Positions 6,746 to 17,113 of a DNA stretch of 55,053 nucleotides are shown here, in pieces. The notes under the pieces are model-generated. The model was not told the DNA's origin and did no database searches. It saw nothing but the letters and a program-made list of their open reading frames with translations. The stretch covers positions 1 through 55,053 of the forward strand of contig CAIUAN010000027.1 of the NCBI GenBank assembly GCA_903897145.1, read 5' to 3'. The stretch's first letter is position 1; every line of letters starts with the position of its first letter. Both the position numbers and the translations under genes were made by a program. This DNA comes from an uncultured Bacteroidia bacterium. Lineage in GTDB: Bacteria; Bacteroidota; Bacteroidia; Bacteroidales; Prolixibacteraceae.

Positions 6746-9700
6746 TTATTTCTGCACTCTTTCAGCATCAATAAGTTTTATCTTCTCCTTTGGATATTTT
6801 TCTTCTGGTCTTAACTGACTAGCCTTTTCATAGTAAAACCGAGCTTCAGCATTATTCTTCTGCGCGAATGACTCATCACCCTTTTGAATCAAACCGTTAT
6901 AAGTAGTTCTATTATTTTGAACTTCAAATCCGTTCACAATTGAATCAATCTCTTTGATTCGACTAACAATCTGATCAGTCTCACTAATCGCTCTTGCCTT
7001 TTCGTAATAAAACCGAGCGCTTGGATACTCTTTTTGTAAAAATGCCAAGTCCGCTTTTTTAAGATTTTCGACTAAAGCCTGTTGATCATCAAGCGACAAC
7101 ATCTCTGTTAAGATCTTATCGATTGCTTTTAGCTGATCCACTGGATAATTTTCCCATTTAATTAAACCATTTGCCTTTCGATAGTAAAAACGAGCGGAAT
7201 TATAATTTTTGACTTTCATCTGCTCATCTGCGCTAGCAAGGGCTGTTTTGTATTCCTTACTCACCTCGGCAGTGATATCTGAATCAATCATTTTATCACA
7301 AGCCTCAATCTGGTCTTGAATATATCTCTCCCCAGACTTAATATTATAAGCTTCTAAATAATAGAAACGGGCTATTATCCATTGCGAATTTTTAAAGTTC
7401 TGATCAGCTAATCTCTTCTTCTCTAAATAGATACCATCCGACTCCTCTATTTTTGAAACAGTCACTAACGGCTTTTTTACTGGATTATCTAGAGATGCCA
7501 ACTCGTCTAAAATAGCTTGAATAGCCACAATTTTGGCTGGAGGCAATTGCTCTAATGGCTTAATTTTCTGAGCCTCTTTATAAGCCTGAATAGCCTCCAA
7601 ATAAGATTTAGCAGCAAATTTATCTTCCCCTTTCTGAAGTGCTTCTTGGTATAACCTCGTTGTATTTTTTTCTTGATTAATTAGGTTTGTTAATTCTGAA
7701 ATTCGCTTGATCGGATAGGGCTCGTTTGGCAAAATTGCAGACGCTTTTTGGTAAGCCAAAATAGCTTGCGACCAACTAACTACTTTGTGATACTGATCTG
7801 CCTCCTTAATTGCAAGTTGATATAACATTTGTTTTTCCCGTTCATCGGCAAGCATAGCCAACTTCTTCTCTGCATCTGCAATACGAACCAAAGTTGCGTT
7901 ATCATTTGGACGAATCTGAAGGGCCTTCTTGAAATCAGTAATCCCTTCAGCATATTTAGTAGCATTTACTTGTACATCACCAGAGGCAATTAATTTATCA
8001 AAGTCGGTATTTTGTTTTTGCTGATCCAACTCTAGTGCCAATAGACGTTCTGCATTCGCAATACGGGCTAAAGTAGAAGGATCATTGGGATGAATCTGAA
8101 GGGCCTGCTTGAAATCAGTAATCCCTTCAACATATTTTGTTCTATTTACTTGAGCATCACCAGAGGCAATTAATTTATCAAAAGCAGTATTTTGTTTTTG
8201 CTGATCCAACTCTAGTGCCAATAAACGTTCTGCATTCGCAATACGGGCTAAGGTAGAAGGATCATTCGGACGGATCTCAAGGGCCTGCTTGAAATCAGTA
8301 ATCCCTTCAGCATATTTTGTCCTATTTACTTGAGCATCACCAGAGGCAATTAATTTATCAAAGGCAGCATTTTGTTTTTGCTGATCTAATCCTTGTGCTA
8401 AGAGACGCTCAGCATTCGCAATGCGGACTAACGTGGAGGCATCATTCGGACGGATCTGAAGGGCCTGCTTGAAATCAGTAATCCCTTCAGCATATTTTGT
8501 CCCATTTACTTGAGCATCACCAGAGGCAATTAGCTTATCAAAGGCAGCGTTATTCTTTTGCTGATCTAACTCTAGGGCTAATAAACGTTCTGCGTTAGCT
8601 ATGCGAACTAAAGTAGAAGGATCATTCGGACGAATAGCTAACGCATTCTTGAAATTGAGGATCCCTTCAATATAATGAATCGCTTTAACCTGCGCATCTC
8701 CTGAGGCAATTAGTTTGCCAAACTCCCCATTTTGTTTTTGCTGTTCTAAAGATTGTGCGAATAGCAGTTCAGCATTCGCAATTCGAGCCTTAGTCGCTGC
8801 ATCATTTGGGCGGATGACTAGGGCCTCCTTAAAAATAGCAATTCCCTCAGCATATTTGGTAGCTTTTACTTGAATATCACCGGAGGCTATTAACTTATCA
8901 AAGGCTGCATTATTCTTTTGCTGATCTAAATATTGAGCCAATAATCGTTCTGCATCTGCAAGTTTCTGCAAGGCAATGGGCTCATTGACAATCAATTTCA
9001 AGGCAGCTTTAAAGCTTTGAATCGCCTCGTAATATTTTATAGCAGAAACCTGAACATCTCCAAGAGCCAACAAACGGTTAAATTCGGCCTTAAGCTTAGC
9101 TTCACCAGATTGATTTTTTATATCTTCAGCTATCTCTTTAAGTTTTTCAATTACAAATTGATCTTTAGGCTTAATTTTTAAAGCCTCGGTATAAGCTGTG
9201 TAAGCGGGAGAATACTCCGATTTCTTTTCAAATTCTAAGGCCTCAGAAACTTTGAGATTAAATTTCTGGTCAATAATGCTTTTCAATGCATCCTTGATTT
9301 CTGTCTCAATGGCTTGATCTTCGATATTGATAATTGCATCAAAATTATCTAGCTTTCCATTTGGCGAATAATAGATTTTTCCAACTACAGAGCCTTCAAA
9401 ACTTAATTTAATCCCTTCAACTTTTTTAAATATTGAAACCACAATAAAATATGGAGGAAAAACGCTATCCTTTTCCCAAACATTTGGAGGGACAAGAGTA
9501 GATACGTCAATATCTTTTTGGTAGTACCCATCTTTGACCACTGAGATGCGATATTCTTTGAAGTAACTTAGGTCAAAGTCGAACTTCCCACTAGATGAAA
9601 CAGTGATACTTTTTTCCGTCTGCTTGGTTTCTAAGTTTATTAGGTTGACTATTGTTCCCTCTGCATCACCGCTCTCGGCCCTTACCTTTCCCGGTATTTG

Positions 9701-9814
9701 AAAATACTTATAGTTAGTTTTGTCTCCTTTTGTACGTTTTGATTGACCCTCAGAGAGAAATGAGCAAAAAACAAAAAGGCAAAACAATAAAATGCGTAAA
9801 AATCGATGATCCAT
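6746..9814 (-). CDS. Exported TPR protein with seven 60-residue tandem repeats
   Basis: The 1022-residue protein has a signal peptide (about residues 1-23), a carboxypeptidase-regulatory-like beta-sandwich domain (about 36-110, with GKFDFDLSYFKEYRISVVK), a linker, then helical repeats to the end. Residues 245-664 hold seven units of exactly 60 residues opening with FDKLIASGDAQV or a close variant; each combines one TPR-like helix pair with an extra helix ending in a Gln-rich turn. An eighth unit (665-724) is diverged. The C-terminal 250 residues are a second repeat family with the phrase ARFYYxKA in each unit. It is probably periplasmic or outer-membrane attached and acts as a scaffold for other proteins. 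It is likely co-transcribed with the DJ-1 gene. Confidence 0.8.
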   Translation of the reverse strand: MDHRFLRILLFCLFVFCSFLSEGQSKRTKGDKTNYKYFQIPGKVRAESGDAEGTIVNLINLETKQTEKSITVSSSGKFDFDLSYFKEYRISVVKDGYYQKDIDVSTLVPPNVWEKDSVFPPYFIVVSIFKKVEGIKLSFEGSVVGKIYYSPNGKLDNFDAIINIEDQAIETEIKDALKSIIDQKFNLKVSEALEFEKKSEYSPAYTAYTEALKIKPKDQFVIEKLKEIAEDIKNQSGEAKLKAEFNRLLALGDVQVSAIKYYEAIQSFKAALKLIVNEPIALQKLADAERLLAQYLDQQKNNAAFDKLIASGDIQVKATKYAEGIAIFKEALVIRPNDAATKARIANAELLFAQSLEQQKQNGEFGKLIASGDAQVKAIHYIEGILNFKNALAIRPNDPSTLVRIANAERLLALELDQQKNNAAFDKLIASGDAQVNGTKYAEGITDFKQALQIRPNDASTLVRIANAERLLAQGLDQQKQNAAFDKLIASGDAQVNRTKYAEGITDFKQALEIRPNDPSTLARIANAERLLALELDQQKQNTAFDKLIASGDAQVNRTKYVEGITDFKQALQIHPNDPSTLARIANAERLLALELDQQKQNTDFDKLIASGDVQVNATKYAEGITDFKKALQIRPNDNATLVRIADAEKKLAMLADEREKQMLYQLAIKEADQYHKVVSWSQAILAYQKASAILPNEPYPIKRISELTNLINQEKNTTRLYQEALQKGEDKFAAKSYLEAIQAYKEAQKIKPLEQLPPAKIVAIQAILDELASLDNPVKKPLVTVSKIEESDGIYLEKKRLADQNFKNSQWIIARFYYLEAYNIKSGERYIQDQIEACDKMIDSDITAEVSKEYKTALASADEQMKVKNYNSARFYYRKANGLIKWENYPVDQLKAIDKILTEMLSLDDQQALVENLKKADLAFLQKEYPSARFYYEKARAISETDQIVSRIKEIDSIVNGFEVQNNRTTYNGLIQKGDESFAQKNNAEARFYYEKASQLRPEEKYPKEKIKLIDAERVQK
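7823..9082 (-). repeat. Seven in-frame 180-bp tandem repeats
   Basis: The coding DNA repeats with an exact 180-bp period (for example CAGAGGCAAT recurs on the plus strand at 7981, 8161, 8341 and 8521). The central units (about 8003-8542) are the most alike at the DNA level, the outer ones less so, as expected from copying in the middle of an array. No insertion or deletion breaks the period. Confidence 0.9.
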
Positions 9815-9880
9815 AATTTGATGGATTTTATGAATAGACTAAACCAGGCCTCAGCAGCAAGACGCAAGCGATTATAATAT

Positions 9881-9888
9881 TCAAAGAT
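9881..9888 (-). promoter_or_regulatory. Candidate -7 element of the TPR gene
   Basis: TATCTTTG on the minus strand, 66 bp before the ATG at 9814. A matching TTTG at the usual distance is absent. Confidence 0.3.
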
Positions 9889-9915
9889 ATACAATTTCGA
9901 TCTGAAATAGAACCT

Positions 9916-11646
9916 CTAAAGTTCAGAATTATTAAGCTTGCTCTTTCGGTAACCATAGGTAAAATATAGAACTAAGCCAACAACTAACCAAATTCCAAAT
10001 CTTATCCAATTGGTCATTCCAAGTTCACACATGAGATAAAGGTTTGTCAACAATCCAAGCACAGGAATTAGCGACCATTGCAGTTTGATCGCATAAATGG
10101 TCACAACTACTGAAACAGGGGCAAATAATAAATAAGAGATCAAAGATTCGGAATGTATTAGATCGATAAAAATCAGATGCCAATCAAAGGAATTGGAGGC
10201 ATAGAATCCACTACTCAAAAGTAATATCATAACGAATAACCAGATTGGAAGCAAAGCATACCGACTATTGATATACGGGACAAAGAATCCTTTGGCCTTC
10301 CCAGCTCTTTTCCCATATGGATTTAAAACAAGTATACCACCAGAGACTAAGATAAAAGCAAAAAGAGTGCCGATGCTTGTTAGATCCGTCACTTCAGTTA
10401 GGTTCATAAATAAAGCTGGAATCGCAACCAAAAAACCGGTAACTATCGTTGAAAATGCTGGGGTCCGATGTGTTGGATGTATTTTACTAAATACTTTTGG
10501 CAACAAACCATCACGGCTCATGCTCATCCAAATGCGTGGTTGTCCAAGCTGAAAAACTAATAATACGCTGGCCATAGCTATTAATGCACTTAAAGCTATT
10601 ATTCCAGAGAATTGGGTAAGGTGCAGACGGTTGAAAACAAATGACAACGGATCAGCCACGCCAAGTTCTTTGTAGGAAACCATGCCAGTTAAAACTAGAC
10701 TAATGGCCACATATAAAATTGTGGTGATGGCTAACGCTAAAAACATTGAAATAGGAATATCGCGCTTTGGTTCCTTACACTCTTCAGCGGTCGTAGAAAT
10801 CGCATCGAATCCAATGTAGGCAAAGAATACGCCTGAAACGCCCTTTAAAACACCTTTCAGTCCCTCTGGTGCAAATGGATGCCAATTGGCTGGGTTGACA
10901 TAAAAGCCACCAACGAAAATAACAAGCAGTAAAACCCCAATCTTCAACAATACCATGGCATTATTTGCCAATTTTGATTCTCTAATTCCGATGTAGCAGA
11001 TATAGGTTATTAAGACCACAATGGCCAAGGCTGGAATATTTGCTATGAACCGAAATTCTCCGAGAAAAGGTGCAGTTAGCCAGGCTTGATAAGCTTCTTG
11101 CAAAGCATTGGAAAAACTACCAAGCTGACTACCTTGGACCAAGCCTTGATTAACGGCGCTAAAACCTCTAAAAGCTGTCAAGTAATCGGTCGTAAGGTAA
11201 GATGGAATATGGATCCCAAACCCTTCTAGAAAACCGACGAAATAGCTAGACCAGGATATAGCTACTGCGATATTTCCGATTGCATATTCCATAATTAAAT
11301 CCCAACCAATAATCCAGGCTACCAATTCACCAAAGCTAGCATAGGCATACGTATAGGCGCTGCCGCTAATTGGTATTGAAGAGGCAAACTCAGCGTAACA
11401 CATTGCTGAAAGACCACACGCAATTGCTGTAAAAATAAAAAGAAGGGAGATTGCTGGTCCACCGCTAGCCGCAGCATTGCCAATGGTGCTAAATATTCCA
11501 GCTCCTACGATAGCTGCCACCCCCATTGCAGTAAGGTCAACAACGGTGAGATTACGCTTAAGTCGAGTCTTTGCCGAGGCCAATACATCAGCCTCCTGCA
11601 GAATCAAAGAGAGCGATTTTTTGCGAAAAATAGCAGATAATCTCAA
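9916..11646 (-). CDS. APC-family amino acid permease (YfnA/CAT-like)
   Basis: The 576-residue inner-membrane protein has about 14 predicted helices. The substrate-binding turn GVAAIVGAGIFSTIGNAAA lies in helix 1, and GFDAISTTAEECKEPKRDIP is the helix 6 and loop signature of the cationic amino acid/YfnA branch. It probably takes up amino acids in symport with protons. The start is odd: no ATG exists before residue 41, a stop codon lies seven codons upstream, and the frame must begin at TTG (11646) or another non-ATG codon. The family's usual start (M-F-x-K-K-S/P-L) would fall on ATT at 11631. Substrate specificity is inferred only from family. Confidence 0.85.
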   Translation of the reverse strand: MRLSAIFRKKSLSLILQEADVLASAKTRLKRNLTVVDLTAMGVAAIVGAGIFSTIGNAAASGGPAISLLFIFTAIACGLSAMCYAEFASSIPISGSAYTYAYASFGELVAWIIGWDLIMEYAIGNIAVAISWSSYFVGFLEGFGIHIPSYLTTDYLTAFRGFSAVNQGLVQGSQLGSFSNALQEAYQAWLTAPFLGEFRFIANIPALAIVVLITYICYIGIRESKLANNAMVLLKIGVLLLVIFVGGFYVNPANWHPFAPEGLKGVLKGVSGVFFAYIGFDAISTTAEECKEPKRDIPISMFLALAITTILYVAISLVLTGMVSYKELGVADPLSFVFNRLHLTQFSGIIALSALIAMASVLLVFQLGQPRIWMSMSRDGLLPKVFSKIHPTHRTPAFSTIVTGFLVAIPALFMNLTEVTDLTSIGTLFAFILVSGGILVLNPYGKRAGKAKGFFVPYINSRYALLPIWLFVMILLLSSGFYASNSFDWHLIFIDLIHSESLISYLLFAPVSVVVTIYAIKLQWSLIPVLGLLTNLYLMCELGMTNWIRFGIWLVVGLVLYFTYGYRKSKLNNSEL

Positions 11647-11756
11647 GAAAAATAGGTGTTGAAATTAAACTAAATAACGTCTAAGAAGTGCCCAAAACCT
11701 CTTTAACCAAAGAAAAAACTCAAGCTAAAAGCGAACTGAAAACCAAAAGATAAACC

Positions 11757-12830
11757 TTATAATTTAGCTAGTCTGCTTAACAGATAATGATCTGCCAGAA
11801 CGATTGCTGCCATTGCTTCAACGATCGGAACCGCTCTAGGCAAAACGCAAGGATCGTGACGTCCCTTCGGGTTAATGGTAGTTTCGTTTTCACTTTTATC
11901 GATGGTCTTTTGTTCTTTCAAAAGCGTTGCAATAGGTTTAAATGCAACCCGGTAATTAATATCTTGACCATTAGAAATACCACCTTGAATACCACCTGAA
12001 TGGTTTGTTACAGTGGTGACCTTATCACCAATTTTGGTAAAAATATCGTTGTGCTCTGATCCAGAAAGAGATGTTCCTGAGAAACCAGAACCATACTCAA
12101 AACCCTTAACCGCATTGATTCCCAACATGGCATGACCTAGATCGGCATGAAGCTTATTAAATACTGGTTCGCCCCATCCTGTTGGAACGCCTGTAATAAC
12201 GCCACTAATGACACCACCAACGGTATCATGGTTACGTCCAGCTTCTTCAATACGAGCAATCATTTTTAAGGCTATCTCAGGATCTGGACAACGAACAATA
12301 TTTGACTCGGTAAGAGTTAGATCTAATTCTTGATAGGGCCTTTCAATGGATATATGACCGACTTGAGAAACGTAAGCATGAATGGTTATGCCCAGTTCCG
12401 CTAGAAGTTGCTTAGCAATGGCCCCAGCAACTACTCTAGCGATCGTTTCACGCGCGGATGAACGTCCGCCGCCTCGATGGTCGCGCATGCCGTATTTTTG
12501 ATCGTAGGTATAATCGGCATGAGACGGACGATAAACATCTTTAAGGTCGTTGTAATCGGCAGAGTGCTGATCTTGATTTTTGATCATAAAACCAATAGGT
12601 GTTCCCATTGTTTGACCTTGGAAGATACCAGAAAGGAATTCTACCTTATCGCCTTCAGCACGTTGTGTGGTGATATGTGATTGTCCCGGTTTGCGACGGT
12701 CTAGTTCATTTTGAATGAAGTCTAGATCGATCTTTAAACCAGCAGGACAACCGTCGATAACCCCGCCAATAGCTCCTCCATGAGACTCGCCATATGAAGT
12801 AAGTCTGAAAACTCTGCCAAATGTATTCAT
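11757..12830 (-). CDS. aroC: Chorismate synthase
   Basis: The 357-residue cytoplasmic enzyme converts 5-enolpyruvylshikimate-3-phosphate to chorismate using reduced FMN, the last step of the shikimate route. All three family signatures are visible: [18 protein letters not shown] at the N-terminus, the [17 protein letters not shown] segment with its FMN/substrate-binding Arg and Ser residues, and [17 protein letters not shown] followed by [19 protein letters not shown] at the C-terminus. The length is normal. It stands apart from other aromatic pathway genes (the trpB in this window is 26 kb away). The slyD gene upstream has its own terminator, so aroC is probably transcribed separately. Confidence 0.97.
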   Translation of the reverse strand: MNTFGRVFRLTSYGESHGGAIGGVIDGCPAGLKIDLDFIQNELDRRKPGQSHITTQRAEGDKVEFLSGIFQGQTMGTPIGFMIKNQDQHSADYNDLKDVYRPSHADYTYDQKYGMRDHRGGGRSSARETIARVVAGAIAKQLLAELGITIHAYVSQVGHISIERPYQELDLTLTESNIVRCPDPEIALKMIARIEEAGRNHDTVGGVISGVITGVPTGWGEPVFNKLHADLGHAMLGINAVKGFEYGSGFSGTSLSGSEHNDIFTKIGDKVTTVTNHSGGIQGGISNGQDINYRVAFKPIATLLKEQKTIDKSENETTINPKGRHDPCVLPRAVPIVEAMAAIVLADHYLLSRLAKL

Positions 12831-12839
12831 AATACAAAA

Positions 12840-12870
12840 ATTAATAAACCCGAAGTTTGCACTTCGGGTT
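12840..12870 (-). terminator. Terminator after slyD
   Basis: Hairpin AACCCGAAGT / ACTTCGGGTT (12847-12870) with a four-base loop, followed on the minus strand by an interrupted T-rich tract. It separates slyD from aroC. Confidence 0.7.
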
Positions 12871-12918
12871 CATAAAAGTAAGCTATTTTATCGAATCTGG
12901 AAAACCAGATGACTATTC

Positions 12919-13617
12919 TTAATTACATCCGCAGCTACCACCTTTGCCATCGCTACAGCTACCTGTCTCGCAGCTTTCAAGGTTACTTTCGGTATCGCCA
13001 CAGCCACATCCGCTACCGCAACTTCCACCGCTACTTTTGCTTTCGCCACTTCCACAGCCGCATCCGCTACCGCAACCACCGCCGCTGTTTTTGCTTTCGC
13101 CACTTCCGCAGCCACATCCACTACCGCAGCCACCGCCACTAAACATAACACTTAGCTCTTCTGGAGTTGCATCACGAACCTCAAGTACCTCACCGGTAAA
13201 ATGAAGATTTTCCCCAGCTAATGGATGATTGAAATCCATTTTTACAACTTGTTCATCAACAGAGATCACAAGACCTTCCATCCGTTGGCCACTTGTTGAC
13301 ATCATTGGAACACTGTTTCCTGGTGCGATTAACTCTTCATCAATCTTACCATCAACCATAAAAATATGTTTTGGAAGATCAACTATTGCTTCATCATTCA
13401 CTTCGCCATAAGCGTCTATTGCAGGAATAGCAATCTCGAAAACATCGCTAACATTCTTACCTTCAAGTGCTTTTTCAAATGCGGGCAACATCATTCCTGA
13501 ACCGTATAAGAAAGATAACGGATTTTCTTTGCCCGCTGTTTCAAATACATCTCCACCTTTACCGTCTAACTTCAACTCGTAAGTGACGGATACCATTTTA
13601 TCTTTTGAAATTGTCAT
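12919..13617 (-). CDS. slyD: SlyD-type FKBP prolyl isomerase with Cys-rich metal-binding tail
   Basis: The 232-residue protein has an FKBP domain (about 1-72 and 120-152) with an inserted chaperone flap (IF domain, about 73-119), as in SlyD; PLSFLYGSGMMLPAFEKAL is the typical active-site region. The C-terminal 72 residues are almost only Gly, Cys, Ser and acidic residues, built from 18-residue units containing CGSGCGCG. I count 13 Cys and no His. E. coli SlyD carries a His- and Cys-rich tail that binds nickel and serves hydrogenase maturation; here the tail is thiol-only, so a preference for softer metals such as Zn, Cu or Co is possible (inference). It is single and cytoplasmic, with its own terminator downstream. 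Confidence 0.9.
   Translation of the reverse strand: MTISKDKMVSVTYELKLDGKGGDVFETAGKENPLSFLYGSGMMLPAFEKALEGKNVSDVFEIAIPAIDAYGEVNDEAIVDLPKHIFMVDGKIDEELIAPGNSVPMMSTSGQRMEGLVISVDEQVVKMDFNHPLAGENLHFTGEVLEVRDATPEELSVMFSGGGCGSGCGCGSGESKNSGGGCGSGCGCGSGESKSSGGSCGSGCGCGDTESNLESCETGSCSDGKGGSCGCN
12991..13137 (-). repeat. 54-bp tandem repeat coding the SlyD Cys-rich tail
   Basis: About 2.7 copies of a 54-bp (18-residue) unit coding CGSGCGCGSGESK with a Gly/Ser linker. High-GC, low-complexity DNA; the open frames seen in other phases of this stretch are by-products of the repeat. Confidence 0.85.
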
Positions 13618-13779
13618 AATTCTGAATTTATCTAATTTTTAAGACTACAAAGAAAACACGTTATTCTGATTTATACAATTATTGTAACGAAAAAAGGGTT
13701 AAAATGTTTTGATTTGATCAAAAATTAATAATGAGGATTCATTCCTCGCAAATATAAGGTTCTGATTAAGCACTAAAAA

Positions 13780-14532
13780 CTAACGAATACCAGGTATCAC
13801 AACTTCATATTTCAAATTATCTAAACAGACATATGCGGGCGTATTCATACCCCATGAGCCATTGTCAGTAGACGAAAAACGAAAAGTTATTTTATTTACT
13901 TTTCCTAAGGAAGAAAGATCAAGATTGGTCCATTTATTGACAATGTAATCTTTTGTATTGTCGTCAAAGCGATAATCGGCCAGGTAAAACTCTACCGATT
14001 TCAAGGAATCTCCTTTAGCACCAAACCCAATAACTGTCATCTTATAATAATCCTTATCGTTTCCTGAAGCTCCACCGAACTTTTTGGCAAAGCTTGGGTC
14101 TCCATTCCTAATGGTCAAAGCAGTATAAGTTGAGTTGCAGACATTGATGCTCGTCACTTTATATACTGAATCTTTTGCAAAGGAGGCAAAGGCATCGCCA
14201 TCAAATGGAGGGTAATAGATCGCAAACTTATTTATGCCGTTTGCAGCATCAAAAACGCTGTATTGATTCGTATAACTACCATTGATAACGTCAGCTTTTT
14301 GCGAATAGGCAAAGCTATCCCATGAACCATAACTCGAACTGAAACTATTCGTAAAAGTTACTCCATTAGAAGTAAACTTACCCGAGCCATCGGCCCCATT
14401 CCAATAACCAGATGAACCTAAGGATAAACCTTCAAATCCAACATTTTTAACTAAAACAACATCTCCATTTTGCTTTTTACAAGCCATCAATGAGATTGAG
14501 ATCAAAAGCGTTAACACTAAGTTTTTTTTCAT
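13780..14532 (-). CDS. DUF4465 lipoprotein under cobalamin riboswitch control
   Basis: This is a lipoprotein of 250 residues if started at the ATG at 14532 (a TTG two codons upstream is the alternative). The lipobox SLMAC places the lipidated Cys at residue 18. The mature part matches DUF4465: an early FEGL segment, GYWNGADGSG, then SWDSFAYSQKAD and the C-terminal DNLKYEV strand, suggesting a beta-sandwich like a carbohydrate-binding module. Proteins of this family are often found in B12-regulated loci next to BtuB-type receptors in Bacteroidota and are thought to be surface cobamide-binding proteins; I recall this from general knowledge and cannot verify it here. A strong cobalamin riboswitch lies in its own leader. 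No TonB receptor gene is adjacent. Confidence 0.85.
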   Translation of the reverse strand: MKKNLVLTLLISISLMACKKQNGDVVLVKNVGFEGLSLGSSGYWNGADGSGKFTSNGVTFTNSFSSSYGSWDSFAYSQKADVINGSYTNQYSVFDAANGINKFAIYYPPFDGDAFASFAKDSVYKVTSINVCNSTYTALTIRNGDPSFAKKFGGASGNDKDYYKMTVIGFGAKGDSLKSVEFYLADYRFDDNTKDYIVNKWTNLDLSSLGKVNKITFRFSSTDNGSWGMNTPAYVCLDNLKYEVVIPGIR

Positions 14533-14780
14533 TTTCAATAATTAGTAAATTTTAAAACCACAATTCAACAATGGAGGTAAACCCCAAAGAATAAACCCAT
14601 CATGACTAAAATTCATGATTAGATCAACGCTAACGTTTTCAAAAACGAAAGCACAGCTTAAGTAAAATAAGTCTCAAAAAAGAGACATATCAGTCCTTAA
14701 ATGTCAATAATAGAGAAAATGAATAACAATGAATTGTAGTTCACCTTTGCTATTTTTCCCGAAAGCAAAAAATTTAATCG
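14533..14780 (-). other. Long leader between the riboswitch and the DUF4465 gene
   Basis: About 248 bases lie between the end of the riboswitch and the start codon. I see several small hairpins: GTCTC-N6-GAGAC (14671-14686) with a U6 loop, and a TCATGA pair around 14597-14616. There is no hairpin followed by a U run that would make a classical transcription terminator, so the control mode is not obvious. No small gene is convincing here. Confidence 0.4.
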
Positions 14781-14967
14781 TGTTTCGCGGCAGGTATTCT
14801 GGCTCACCTTCTTTTTGATCGCCTTCCCATCTATCGTTTGACAAACAGTGGCTTGTGGTTCAAAAAGTTTTTACTCAAGGCATACAGCTGCGGGTACAGC
14901 TCCGGTTTCACACCGGATTCCCTCTTCATCACCCATTCCAGACTTGGAATAAGTGATACCGAAAAAC
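14781..14967 (-). ncRNA. Cobalamin riboswitch (B12 element)
   Basis: Read on the minus strand, the conserved pieces come in the right order and spacing: P1 strand GTTTTTCGGTAT, then GAGGGAATCCGGTG, AAACCGG, CTGTACCCGCAGCTGTA, the GCCACTG motif, ATGGGAAGGC, GGTGAGCCAGAATACCTGCC, and a closing P1 strand ATACC with GAAACA. These match the cobalamin riboswitch core (B12 box included). It precedes the DUF4465 lipoprotein gene and diverges from ligA. Cobalamin or adenosylcobalamin binding is expected to switch the lipoprotein gene off. Confidence 0.95.
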
Positions 14968-14971
14968 GTTT

Positions 14972-14979
14972 CAAAGGTA
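14972..14979 (-). promoter_or_regulatory. Candidate -7 element for the riboswitch transcript
   Basis: TACCTTTG on the minus strand; the expected start near 14967 coincides with the first base of riboswitch helix P1, which supports the call. There is no clear -33 TTTG. Confidence 0.45.
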
Positions 14980-15032
14980 TAATTTTTAATAATTCTTTCT
15001 GGTTTTTTACTATTTTTATTCCATAAAAATAG

Positions 15033-17042
<2,010 letters not shown>

Positions 17043-17113
17043 AAGTAATCATTCATTTAAGTATTTTTGAAAAATAGAACAGCTGTTAAATGATTTTGTA
17101 AGTTTGCCCCATA

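Noticed and set aside
7823-9082. Regular 180-bp repeats as a CRISPR array
   Set aside because: The whole period is conserved and coding, with no short repeat plus variable spacers, and no cas genes are present.
12888-13151. Long open frames in the other phases of the SlyD tail, on both strands
   Set aside because: They come from the 54-bp Gly/Cys repeat; their products are low-complexity Ala/Val or His/Arg/Tyr strings, and the slyD frame has full domain support.
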